Origin: Hydrogenophaga sp.
Lineage (GTDB): Bacteria; Pseudomonadota; Gammaproteobacteria; Burkholderiales; Burkholderiaceae_C
Direction: 5' to 3'
NCBI GenBank assembly: GCA_011390855.1
Contig: JAABRN010000540.1
Span: forward strand, 1-7,284
Length of the DNA: 7,284 bases
The notes beneath the pieces are model-generated. The model did no database searches and was not told the DNA's origin. It was given only the letters and a program-made list of their open reading frames with translations. Of the stretch, positions 1 through 5,296 are shown one piece after another. A program made the translations under genes and the position numbers. Positions within the stretch are counted from its first letter, which is position 1. Each line of letters begins with the position of its first letter.

Positions 1-1039
1 TCGATGGGCTGGAAGTCTCGCGGGTGTCAGCACTGGCGCGCACGCGGTACACACCGGTGCGGAAAAACTCGTCGAGCACGTCGTTTTCGTTGGTTGCCAC
101 GGCCAGGGTCTGGATGGGCAACCCCATCTGGCGTGCCACATGGCCAGCGCAGACATTGCCGAAGTTGCCGCTGGGAACAGTGAAACTCACCTGCGGGAGA
201 GGAAGATTCGCCGCCAGGCCGCCCCAAGGCGAATCAGCCCCCTCAGGAGGCAGCGAACCAGGCGAAGCGGGGAGCGTGGGGGCCAGCTCTATTGCCTGGA
301 AATAGCCTGCAAAGTAGTAGACCACTTGGGCGAGCAAACGCGCCCAGTTGATCGAATTGACGGTGCCGATCTTGTACTGGCGCTTGAAGGTCAGCTCGTT
401 TGACACGGCCTTGACGATGTCCTGGCAGTCGTCGAACACGCCTTCGATGGCGATGTTGTGAATGTTCTCGTCCATCAGACTGAACATCTGAGCCTGCTGA
501 AATGGGCTCATGCGACCGTGCGGGCTGAGCATGAACACCCGCACGCCCTTTTTGCCCCGCATCGCATACTCGGCCGCGCTACCGGTGTCACCACTGGTGG
601 CACCCAGAATGTTGAGCTGTTCACCACGGCGCGCCAGTTCGTACTCAAACAGGTTGCCCAACAGCTGCATGGCCATGTCCTTGAAGGCCAGCGTAGGACC
701 ATTGGACAGCGCTTCCAGGTAGAAGCCGTCTTCCAGTTTCTTCAGCGGCACGATGGCCGCTGTGCCGTACACCGCCTCGGTGTACGTCTTGTCGCACAGC
801 GCTTTCAGATCGGTGGCAGGGATGTCGTCGATGTAGAGCGACAGCACCTCAAACGCCAGTGCGGCATAGCCTCCGGGCGCCCCACCATTGAATACGTTGC
901 GCCATTTCGCAAGGGTGGTTGCATCCACCTGTGGGTAGTGCTCGGGCAGGTACAGACCACCATCGGGCGCCAGGCCTTCAAGCAGGATTTCGCAAAAACG
1001 TTTGCGGTCAGCGTGGCCGCGGGTGGAGAGGTACAGCAT
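1..1039 (-). CDS. thrC: Threonine synthase, C-terminal part cut by window edge
   Basis: Converts O-phosphohomoserine to threonine with pyridoxal phosphate (PLP) in the cytoplasm, the last step of threonine synthesis. The frame stays open from the ATG at 1039 to the left edge, giving 346 codons with no stop. The N-terminus MLYLSTRGHADRKRF and the stretch EGLAPDGGLYLPEHYP (about residues 21-36) are typical of the N-terminal threonine synthase domain. PTLAFKDMAMQ carries the expected PLP lysine, K120. LGATSGDTGSAA (145-156) and VPSGNFGN (288-295) are the phosphate/PLP-binding loops. The visible end, TRETSSPS, runs into the usual SPSMD motif, so I infer that about 120-135 residues are missing. 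The ATG is chosen because related proteins begin at this point; no strong Shine-Dalgarno sequence precedes it. Odd feature: residues 252-275 are an extra Pro/Gly/Ala-rich segment between GYFQA and VSFTVPSG, apparently a translated repeat. The gene lies 136 bp after hom on the same strand. Confidence 0.96.
   Translation of the reverse strand, partial: MLYLSTRGHADRKRFCEILLEGLAPDGGLYLPEHYPQVDATTLAKWRNVFNGGAPGGYAALAFEVLSLYIDDIPATDLKALCDKTYTEAVYGTAAIVPLKKLEDGFYLEALSNGPTLAFKDMAMQLLGNLFEYELARRGEQLNILGATSGDTGSAAEYAMRGKKGVRVFMLSPHGRMSPFQQAQMFSLMDENIHNIAIEGVFDDCQDIVKAVSNELTFKRQYKIGTVNSINWARLLAQVVYYFAGYFQAIELAPTLPASPGSLPPEGADSPWGGLAANLPLPQVSFTVPSGNFGNVCAGHVARQMGLPIQTLAVATNENDVLDEFFRTGVYRVRASADTRETSSPS
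217..284. repeat. GC-rich dispersed-repeat-like element inside thrC
   Basis: A 68-bp stretch bounded by GGCC at both ends is inserted in frame in thrC, encoding residues 252-275 (including LPPEGADSPWGG). On the minus strand it contains CCCCCACGCTC, then GCTTCGCCTGGTTCGCTGCC, then CCTGAGGGGGC and CGCCTTGGGGCGGCC. This block order resembles a GC-rich intergenic repeat that I recall as common in Comamonadaceae genomes. Most threonine synthases pass directly from the YYFAGYFQA helix to VSFTVPSGNFGN with only a few linking residues. Its identity as a dispersed repeat is from memory and no copy-number count was possible. No target-site duplication can be identified with confidence. Confidence 0.5.
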
Positions 1040-1105
1040 GTCAGTGATCCAGATACTTCAAGCGAAACGCACCGCAAACGAGCAATTTTCGGTAATGCCG
1101 CGGAA

Positions 1106-1134
1106 CCGCCCTTCGACAAGCTCAGGACGGGGCG
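1106..1134. repeat. Short dispersed-repeat-like palindromic element between hom and thrC
   Basis: The core CTTCGACAAGCTCAGGAC (1111-1128; reverse GTCCTGAGCTTGTCGAAG) matches, from memory, a short repeat scattered between genes in many proteobacteria, including Comamonadaceae. Here it is flanked by inverted arms CGCCC (1107-1111) and GGGCG (1130-1134), so the RNA could fold as a hairpin. It lies in the 136-bp gap downstream of hom and upstream of thrC, where it could affect mRNA stability or partial termination. That role is an inference; there is no U-tract. Confidence 0.5.
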
Positions 1135-1175
1135 CAGGCACTGCTACCCGGGGGGTGGCGCAGGCGACGCGGGGG

Positions 1176-2510
1176 TCAGTTCAACTCCTCTTTGCGAATG
1201 CGCGTGATCGGCGCCAGCACCGAAGACAGGCCTTGCATGTCCGCCAGTGCGAGGTTCATCACGCCCTCGCGGGTCTCATGGGTCAGGATGATCAGATCGG
1301 TCGAGGCAGCGCCAGCCCCGGGCAGGTCGGCACTCACCTCCTCGGCCCGGCGCTGGAGCAAGGCGTCGATACTGATGCCGGCATCCGCCAGCAACCCGGT
1401 CACTTTGGCCAGTACGCCTGCCTCGTCTGCCACGCGCAACCGCAGGTAATAGCTGGTCACCACCTCGCTCATGGGCAGCACCTGCAGATCGCTCATGGCA
1501 TCGGGCTGGAAGGCCAGATGCGGCACGCGGTGGTGCGGGTCGGCGGTGTGCAGTCGGGTCACGTCCACCAGGTCGGCGATCACGGCGCTGGCCGTGGGTT
1601 CGCTGCCAGCACCCTTGCCGTAGTACAGGGTGGTGCCAACGGCATCCCCTTGAACCACCACCGCATTCATGGCGCCTTCCACATTCGCGATCAGGCGCTT
1701 GCTCGGCACCAGAGTCGGATGCACGCGCAACTCGACGCCGGCTTTGGTGCGCCGGGTGATCCCCAGCAACTTGATGCGATAGCCCAGTTGCTCTGCGTAG
1801 CGGATGTCTGTGCCACTGAGCTGTGTGATGCCTTCGACATGGGCCTTGTCGAATTGCACGGGGATGCCAAAGGCAATGGCGCTCATCATCGTGACTTTGT
1901 GAGCAGCATCCACACCTTCGATATCGAACGTCGGGTCCGCTTCGGCATAGCCCAGCCGTTGCGCCTCTTTGAGCACCACATCGAAATCGAGCCCCTTGTC
2001 CCGCATCTCGGACAGGATGAAATTCGTGGTGCCGTTGATGATGCCCGCGATCCATTCGATGCTGTTGGCCGTGAGACCCTCGCGCAGCGCCTTGATGATG
2101 GGAATGCCGCCGGCCACTGCCGCCTCGAAGGCCACCATCACTCCCTTGGCAGAAGCGGCGGCAAAAATCTCGGTGCCATGCACAGCCAGCAGCGCCTTGT
2201 TGGCCGTGACAACATGCTTGCCTGCTGCAATGGCCTCCATGACCAGCGTCTTGGCGATGCCGTAACCACCGATCAGTTCCACCACGATGTCGATGTCGGG
2301 ATTGGCGATCACCGCCCGTGCGTCATTGACCACGGTCACGTCCGGCCCCGCCAGGGACCGTGCACGCTCCACGTCCAGGTCGGCCACCATGGTGATTTCT
2401 ATGCCGCGACCAGCGCGCCGCTTGATCTCTTCCTGGTTGCGCTTCAACACATTGAAGGTGCCGCAGCCCACGGTGCCCATGCCCAGCAGGCCTACTTGGA
2501 TCGGTTTCAT
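1176..2510 (-). CDS. hom: Homoserine dehydrogenase with C-terminal ACT domain
   Basis: Reduces aspartate 4-semialdehyde to homoserine with NAD(P)H, the branch point to threonine and methionine. From the ATG at 2510 the protein has 444 residues, close to the usual size of the single-function enzyme. The N-terminal Rossmann fold has VGLLGMGTVGCG (6-17; nucleotide-binding G10, G12, G15). TANKALLA (102-109) and GIINGTTNFIL (156-166) are family motifs. The catalytic stretch DPTFDIEGVDAAHK (192-205) ends in the expected lysine K205. Residues about 354-430 form an ACT domain, beginning YYLRLRVADEAGVLAKV, which usually binds an amino-acid effector, so feedback by threonine is likely. A TTG five codons upstream (2525) is also possible. 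I prefer ATG 2510 because relatives begin MKPIQVGLLG and a purine-rich GAGTGAG (2517-2523) lies 6 bases before it. The gene sits 115 bp after alaA and 136 bp before thrC; thrB is not in the window. Confidence 0.97.
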   Translation of the reverse strand: MKPIQVGLLGMGTVGCGTFNVLKRNQEEIKRRAGRGIEITMVADLDVERARSLAGPDVTVVNDARAVIANPDIDIVVELIGGYGIAKTLVMEAIAAGKHVVTANKALLAVHGTEIFAAASAKGVMVAFEAAVAGGIPIIKALREGLTANSIEWIAGIINGTTNFILSEMRDKGLDFDVVLKEAQRLGYAEADPTFDIEGVDAAHKVTMMSAIAFGIPVQFDKAHVEGITQLSGTDIRYAEQLGYRIKLLGITRRTKAGVELRVHPTLVPSKRLIANVEGAMNAVVVQGDAVGTTLYYGKGAGSEPTASAVIADLVDVTRLHTADPHHRVPHLAFQPDAMSDLQVLPMSEVVTSYYLRLRVADEAGVLAKVTGLLADAGISIDALLQRRAEEVSADLPGAGAASTDLIILTHETREGVMNLALADMQGLSSVLAPITRIRKEELN

Positions 2511-2610
2511 GCTTTTCTCACTCAATAAAACAGGCGGGATACCGATGCCCTCGGTTGCCTCAATTCAAGACTAAAAGAAGTGCTTGGTCACATTGATGAC
2601 CATTCCTGCG

Positions 2611-2625
2611 GGAAACGATGTTTCC
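2611..2625 (-). other. Small perfect hairpin just after the alaA stop
   Basis: On the minus strand the alaA stop codon is followed directly by GGAAACATCGTTTCC, a 6-bp perfect stem with a 3-base loop. No run of T follows, so it is not a standard intrinsic terminator. It could protect the alaA mRNA 3' end or pause polymerase between alaA and hom. The structure is plain in the sequence; any function is a guess. Confidence 0.35.
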
Positions 2626-3852
2626 TCAGGTGCCATGCCGCTTGCGCCAGCCTTCAAAGAACCTGGCCACTCGGCCAATGGCCTCTCGCAAATCGTCCTC
2701 ATGGGGCAGAAAAACGATGCGGAAATGCTGATTGTCCGGGTAGTTGAAACCCGAACCCTGCACGAGCATCACGCGCGTTTCCTGCAAGAGCTCCAGGAAG
2801 AGTTGCTGATCGTCGTCCACAGGGTAGACCTTGGGGTCCAGCCGGGGAAACATGTACAAGGCTGCCGACGGCTTGGCGCAGGTCACCCCAGGAATGGCGG
2901 TGATCAGCTCATAGGCGAGGTCGCGCTGACGGCGCAACCGGCCACCTTCACAGACCAGGTCGTTGATGCTCTGGTAGCCACCCAGCGCCGTCTGAATGGC
3001 CCACTGTCCCGGCACATTGGCGCACAGGCGCATGTTCGAGAGCATGTTCAAGCCCTCGATGTAATCCTTGGCTGGCTTCTTGTCGCCCGAGACGATCATC
3101 CATCCGGCCCGGTAGCCACAGGAACGGTAGCTCTTGGACAGGGAGTTGAAGGTCAGGGTGAGTACGTCGTCAGACAAACTGGCGATCGCCGTGTGCCTGG
3201 CACCGTCGTACAGCACCTTGTCATAAACCTCGTCGGCGAAAACCACCAGCCCGTGCTCGCGGGCCATGTCGACAATGGAGCGAAGCAGCTCATCTGAATA
3301 GAGTGCGCCGGTCGGGTTGTTCGGGTTGATGACCACAATGCCTTTGGTGGCGGGCGTGATCTTGCGACGAATGTCTTCCAGATCGGGCATCCAGCCATTG
3401 GCTTCTTCGCACATGTAGTGAACAGGGGTGCCACCTGAAAGGCTCACCGCCGCTGTCCAGAGGGGGTAGTCTGGTGCGGGCAGCAGCAACTCATCACCAT
3501 CATCTAGCAACGCATTGGTTGCCATCACGATCAATTCGCTCGCACCGTTGCCCAGGTAGATGTCATCGAGTGTGACGCCTTTGATACCTTGCTTCTGGGT
3601 TTCATGCATGACCGCCTTGCGCGCGGCGAAAATTCCCTTGCTGTCCGAATAACCAGCCGAGTTAGGCAGATTGCGGATCATGTCCTGCTGGATCTCTTCC
3701 GGCGCATCAAAGCCAAACACCGCCAGGTTGCCGATGTTGAGCTTGATGATCTTGTGCCCCTCCTCTTCCATCTGGCGCGCCGCGTCCATGATGGGGCCTC
3801 GGATGTCGTAACAAACGTTGGCCAGCTTGGCGGATTTCTGGATGGTCTTCAA
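2626..3852 (-). CDS. alaA: AlaA-type PLP-dependent alanine aminotransferase
   Basis: A class I/II aminotransferase of PLP fold type I that closely resembles Escherichia coli AlaA, which makes alanine from pyruvate and glutamate in the cytoplasm. Diagnostic parts, numbered from the TTG at 3852: NVCYDIRGP (12-20), FGFDAPEEI (46-54), LPAPDYPLWTAAVSLSGG (124-141), NPNNPTGA (176-183), ADEVYDKVLYD (206-216), SLSKSYR with the PLP lysine K240, LCANVPGQWAIQTALGGYQS (276-295) and FRIVFLP with the substrate carboxylate-binding arginine R378. The length of 408 residues agrees with about 405 for AlaA. The frame is open up to 3972, but the 40 extra residues are unlike the family. TTG at 3852 is preceded by GGGAGGG and gives the family N-terminus (M)KTIQKSAKLANVCYD. 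The gene is divergent from the Mth938-like gene and first in a likely alaA-hom-thrC run. Substrate preference is inferred from similarity. Confidence 0.93.
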   Translation of the reverse strand: MKTIQKSAKLANVCYDIRGPIMDAARQMEEEGHKIIKLNIGNLAVFGFDAPEEIQQDMIRNLPNSAGYSDSKGIFAARKAVMHETQKQGIKGVTLDDIYLGNGASELIVMATNALLDDGDELLLPAPDYPLWTAAVSLSGGTPVHYMCEEANGWMPDLEDIRRKITPATKGIVVINPNNPTGALYSDELLRSIVDMAREHGLVVFADEVYDKVLYDGARHTAIASLSDDVLTLTFNSLSKSYRSCGYRAGWMIVSGDKKPAKDYIEGLNMLSNMRLCANVPGQWAIQTALGGYQSINDLVCEGGRLRRQRDLAYELITAIPGVTCAKPSAALYMFPRLDPKVYPVDDDQQLFLELLQETRVMLVQGSGFNYPDNQHFRIVFLPHEDDLREAIGRVARFFEGWRKRHGT

Positions 3853-3855
3853 AGT

Positions 3856-3862
3856 CCCTCCC
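3856..3862 (-). promoter_or_regulatory. Ribosome binding site that fixes the TTG start of alaA
   Basis: On the minus strand GGGAGGG is followed by ACT and then TTG. The GGAGG core lies 4 bases before the start codon, a slightly short but workable spacing. It is the only strong Shine-Dalgarno-like site near the beginning of the conserved protein, and it supports TTG 3852 over start codons further upstream. Confidence 0.65.
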
Positions 3863-3910
3863 GAATGGGGCAGTGAGAATGTCTGCAACAGAATGGGGCG
3901 GACCCGGGCC

Positions 3911-3940
3911 GCTATATTCAAGGCTGCTGCGCTTGGGAAA
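3911..3940 (-). promoter_or_regulatory. Weak candidate promoter for alaA
   Basis: In the 170-bp divergent region between alaA and the Mth938-like gene, the minus strand has TATAGC (3911-3916) as a possible -10. It lies 18 bases after TTTCCC (3935-3940), a poor -35. Transcription would begin near 3904 and leave a leader of about 50 bases before the TTG. The match to a sigma-70 consensus is weak, and no promoter for the plus-strand gene stands out in the same gap. Confidence 0.2.
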
Positions 3941-4022
3941 ACCCGCAATTTGAACACAGTTCTGCACCGCATTCGTGCATGAAGCCAGCCGACTCGCCGC
4001 CCCGTGCCATGGGAATTATTTG

Positions 4023-4427
4023 ATGAAACTCCACGCTGACAAACCCGACGCCAACACCATCACCGCCTATGGCGACGGCTGGATTGCCGTGAACGGCGAG
4101 CGCCTGGGGCACAGCGTGATGCTGGCCTCCAGCGGCGAGCGCATCGACTGGCACTGCAAAGCCCACGACGCACTGGGGGAAGAACACTTCACTTCATTGC
4201 TGGCCTTGACAAGCGCACCACCTGAACTGGTGATCTTCGGCAGCGGCAAACGCTTGCGCTTCGTACGCCCCGCCCTGCTGCAGAGCCTGATCAACCGGGG
4301 TATTGGCGTTGAGACAATGGACACACAGGCCGCATGTCGCACCTTCAACATTCTGGCTGGTGAAGGGCGCCGGGTGGTTGCGGCACTGCTGATCGAAAGT
4401 GGTGATGCTGAGGCTCAGACCCCTTAG
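4023..4427 (+). CDS. Mth938-like domain (DUF498) protein
   Basis: A 134-residue cytoplasmic protein of the Mth938/AAMDC/NDUFAF3 superfamily. Eukaryotic relatives take part in respiratory complex I assembly; the role of bacterial stand-alone members is not settled. Family features: N-terminal KLHADKPDANTITAYGDGWIAVNGE (2-26), central PPELVIFGSGKRLRFV (about 66-81), then INRGIGVETMDTQAACRTFNILAGEGRRVVAALL (about 89-122), with the conserved MDT-AACRTFN-L-EGR pattern. There is no signal peptide or membrane segment. ATG 4023 is chosen because relatives begin with MKLH; GTG 3975 would add 16 unrelated residues. The upstream GGGAA (4011-4015) is a weak ribosome site. The gene is divergent from alaA and is followed 202 bp later by bcp on the same strand. 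The family call is firm and the function is not. Confidence 0.88.
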   Translation: MKLHADKPDANTITAYGDGWIAVNGERLGHSVMLASSGERIDWHCKAHDALGEEHFTSLLALTSAPPELVIFGSGKRLRFVRPALLQSLINRGIGVETMDTQAACRTFNILAGEGRRVVAALLIESGDAEAQTP

Positions 4428-4511
4428 CAGACAGCGGCCTTGCTGTCATCGCCAAACATTGGCACATGCAGGGGCGTCCGCTTGCGACAGCCGAGCATTG
4501 CAAGTTCAGAG

Positions 4512-4517
4512 TAAAAT
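4512..4517 (+). promoter_or_regulatory. Candidate -10 box of the bcp promoter
   Basis: TAAAAT within GAGTAAAATAGC is a good match to the sigma-70 -10 consensus in the gap before bcp. No good -35 lies 16-18 bases upstream; the nearest, TTGCGA (4482-4487), is 24 bases away. If used, it would leave a leader of about 105 bases before the bcp ATG. Confidence 0.3.
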
Positions 4518-4629
4518 AGCCGATTGTTTCCTGCCATGACTCCGTTTGCCAGCCAGCAAACGCGCAAGATCATGAAGCAGCCGGGAAGCCAACGAATCAC
4601 CACCAACTTACGTCAGGGGCCCACGCAGT

Positions 4630-5106
4630 ATGGCAGTCGTTGTCAATAAACCCATTCCCGAATTTGAAGCGCTGGCCACCGGCGGCCTCAAAGTCAGCAA
4701 CCAGACGCACCTTGGTCAGACGATCGTGCTTTATTTCTACCCCAAGGACAATACCCCGGGTTGCACCACCGAAGCCATGCAGTTTCGCGACAAGTACAAG
4801 GACTTCGTGAAAGCCGGGGCTCAGGTATTTGGTGTTTCGCGCGACAACATGAAATCCCACGACGATTTCAAGACCAAGCTGGAATTGCCATTCGAGCTGA
4901 TCGCAGACACCGAAGAAAAAATGTGCCACATGTTCGGCGTGGTCAAGAACAAGATCATGTACGGCAAAAAGGTCAAGGGTATTGAGCGCAGCACCTTCCT
5001 GGTGGGCCCGGACGGCGTGCTCAAGCAAGAATGGCGCGGCCTCAAGGTGCCTGGCCATGTAGAAGATGTGCTCAAAGCCGTCAAGGCACTGAAGAAAGCC
5101 GCCTGA
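4630..5106 (+). CDS. bcp: Thioredoxin-dependent thiol peroxidase, Bcp/PrxQ peroxiredoxin
   Basis: Reduces hydrogen peroxide and organic hydroperoxides in the cytoplasm. The 158-residue length is typical of the Bcp/PrxQ group. The fold starts with IPEFEALATGG (9-19), followed by the active site YFYPKDNTPGCTTEA (35-49) with the peroxidatic cysteine C45 and the supporting T42 and P43. The conserved active-site arginine is R120 in IERSTFLVGPDG (118-129). C99 (EEKMCHMFGV) matches the third cysteine of E. coli Bcp. The residue at C45+5, a resolving cysteine in E. coli Bcp, is methionine here, so this enzyme probably works as a 1-Cys type or uses another thiol. The start ATG follows CAGGGG (4613-4618) at a rather long distance. 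The gene ends 190 bp before phoH2, and no oxidative-stress operator such as an OxyR site could be recognised with confidence. Confidence 0.95.
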   Translation: MAVVVNKPIPEFEALATGGLKVSNQTHLGQTIVLYFYPKDNTPGCTTEAMQFRDKYKDFVKAGAQVFGVSRDNMKSHDDFKTKLELPFELIADTEEKMCHMFGVVKNKIMYGKKVKGIERSTFLVGPDGVLKQEWRGLKVPGHVEDVLKAVKALKKAA

Positions 5107-5114
5107 CAGAGTGC

Positions 5115-5133
5115 GCAGCACCCTGGTTGCTGC
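5115..5133 (+). other. Hairpin shortly after the bcp stop
   Basis: GCAGCA (5115-5120) and TGCTGC (5128-5133) form a 6-bp perfect stem with a 7-base loop, 8 bases after the bcp stop. It lacks a U-tract, so it is at most a 3'-end stabiliser or part of a factor-dependent end. Confidence 0.3.
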
Positions 5134-5165
5134 TTGCGCGCGACGGTAAGGTCACTTGACTCGTG

Positions 5166-5171
5166 CATAAT
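5166..5171 (+). promoter_or_regulatory. Candidate -10 box for an RNA leading to phoH2
   Basis: CATAAT matches the sigma-70 -10 consensus at five of six positions and would start transcription near 5178. TTGACT (5156-5161) looks like a perfect-core -35 but is only 4 bases away and cannot pair with it. The correctly spaced stretch near 5143-5148 is poor, so an activator would be needed if this promoter is real. Confidence 0.3.
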
Positions 5172-5177
5172 GGTTTC

Positions 5178-5267
5178 ATGTCGTTAGGAAGTCCTTCCGC
5201 ATCGCCTTCTTACCCATCCTCAAGCAGCTCTGAAAGCCGCCCGGTCCTCCCGGCGGCTTTTTGTTTT
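5178..5267 (+). ncRNA. Candidate leader RNA or small RNA ending in an intrinsic terminator
   Basis: The stretch from the predicted start near 5178 to the terminator T-tract would give an RNA of about 90 bases, either a separate small RNA or an attenuated 5' leader of phoH2. It begins with GGAAGTCCTTCC (5187-5198), which can form a small stem, and ends in a strong hairpin. I do not recognise an Rfam family. It could instead be simply the 3' untranslated region of bcp. The evidence is the spacing of a -10-like box and a terminator in a gap without a clear gene. Confidence 0.3.
5233..5267 (+). terminator. Strong intrinsic terminator between bcp and phoH2
   Basis: AAAGCCGCC (5233-5241), one bulged C, and GG (5243-5244) pair with CC (5250-5251) and GGCGGCTTT (5252-5260) around a TCCTC loop. 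That makes an 11-bp GC-rich stem with one bulge, followed by TTTTTGTTTT (5258-5267). It ends only about 30 bases before the phoH2 ATG. It can terminate bcp transcripts, or act as an attenuator for phoH2 if phoH2 is read from upstream. Confidence 0.88.
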
Positions 5268-5296
5268 CTGGCGCCTCGCTGAACACCACCTCATCC

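Noticed and set aside
1131..1165. Direct repeat GGCGCAGGC at 1131-1139 and 1157-1165
   Set aside because: Nine bases of GC-rich sequence repeated once is expected by chance in such DNA and has no further structure.
458..1207. Plus-strand open frame of 249 codons opposite thrC
   Set aside because: The minus strand encodes a convincing threonine synthase across the whole stretch; the plus-strand product resembles nothing.
1002..2528. Long plus-strand open frame of 508 codons opposite hom
   Set aside because: It is antisense to a clearly recognised hom with all catalytic motifs. The translation is rich in His, Gln and Gly with no family resemblance, typical of the mirror frame of a high-GC gene.
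2536..2563. TTGAGG (2558-2563) and TATCCC (2536-2541) on the minus strand as a hom promoter
   Set aside because: The 16-base spacing is acceptable but the -10 match is poor and the pair is not better than chance in this gap. Co-transcription from alaA is equally likely.
2584..3297. Plus-strand open frame of 237 codons opposite alaA
   Set aside because: Antisense to the conserved aminotransferase core; no start signal and no recognisable motif.
4430..4447. GACAGC/GCTGTC hairpin after the Mth938-like gene as a terminator
   Set aside because: A real 6-bp stem overlaps the region just past the stop, but it is short and no T-run follows, so I do not call it a terminator.
4597..5121. Minus-strand open frame of 174 codons opposite bcp
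   Set aside because: It covers bcp almost exactly and has no family features, whereas the plus strand has the PGCT peroxiredoxin active site.
5156..5171. TTGACT plus CATAAT as one sigma-70 promoter
   Set aside because: The two boxes are separated by only 4 bases, far from the needed 16-18, and no suitable -10 is found 17 bases after TTGACT.
5261..5296. Upstream TTG as the phoH2 start
   Set aside because: The codon lies in the T-tract of the intrinsic terminator and has no ribosome site; ATG 5297 is the first sensible start.
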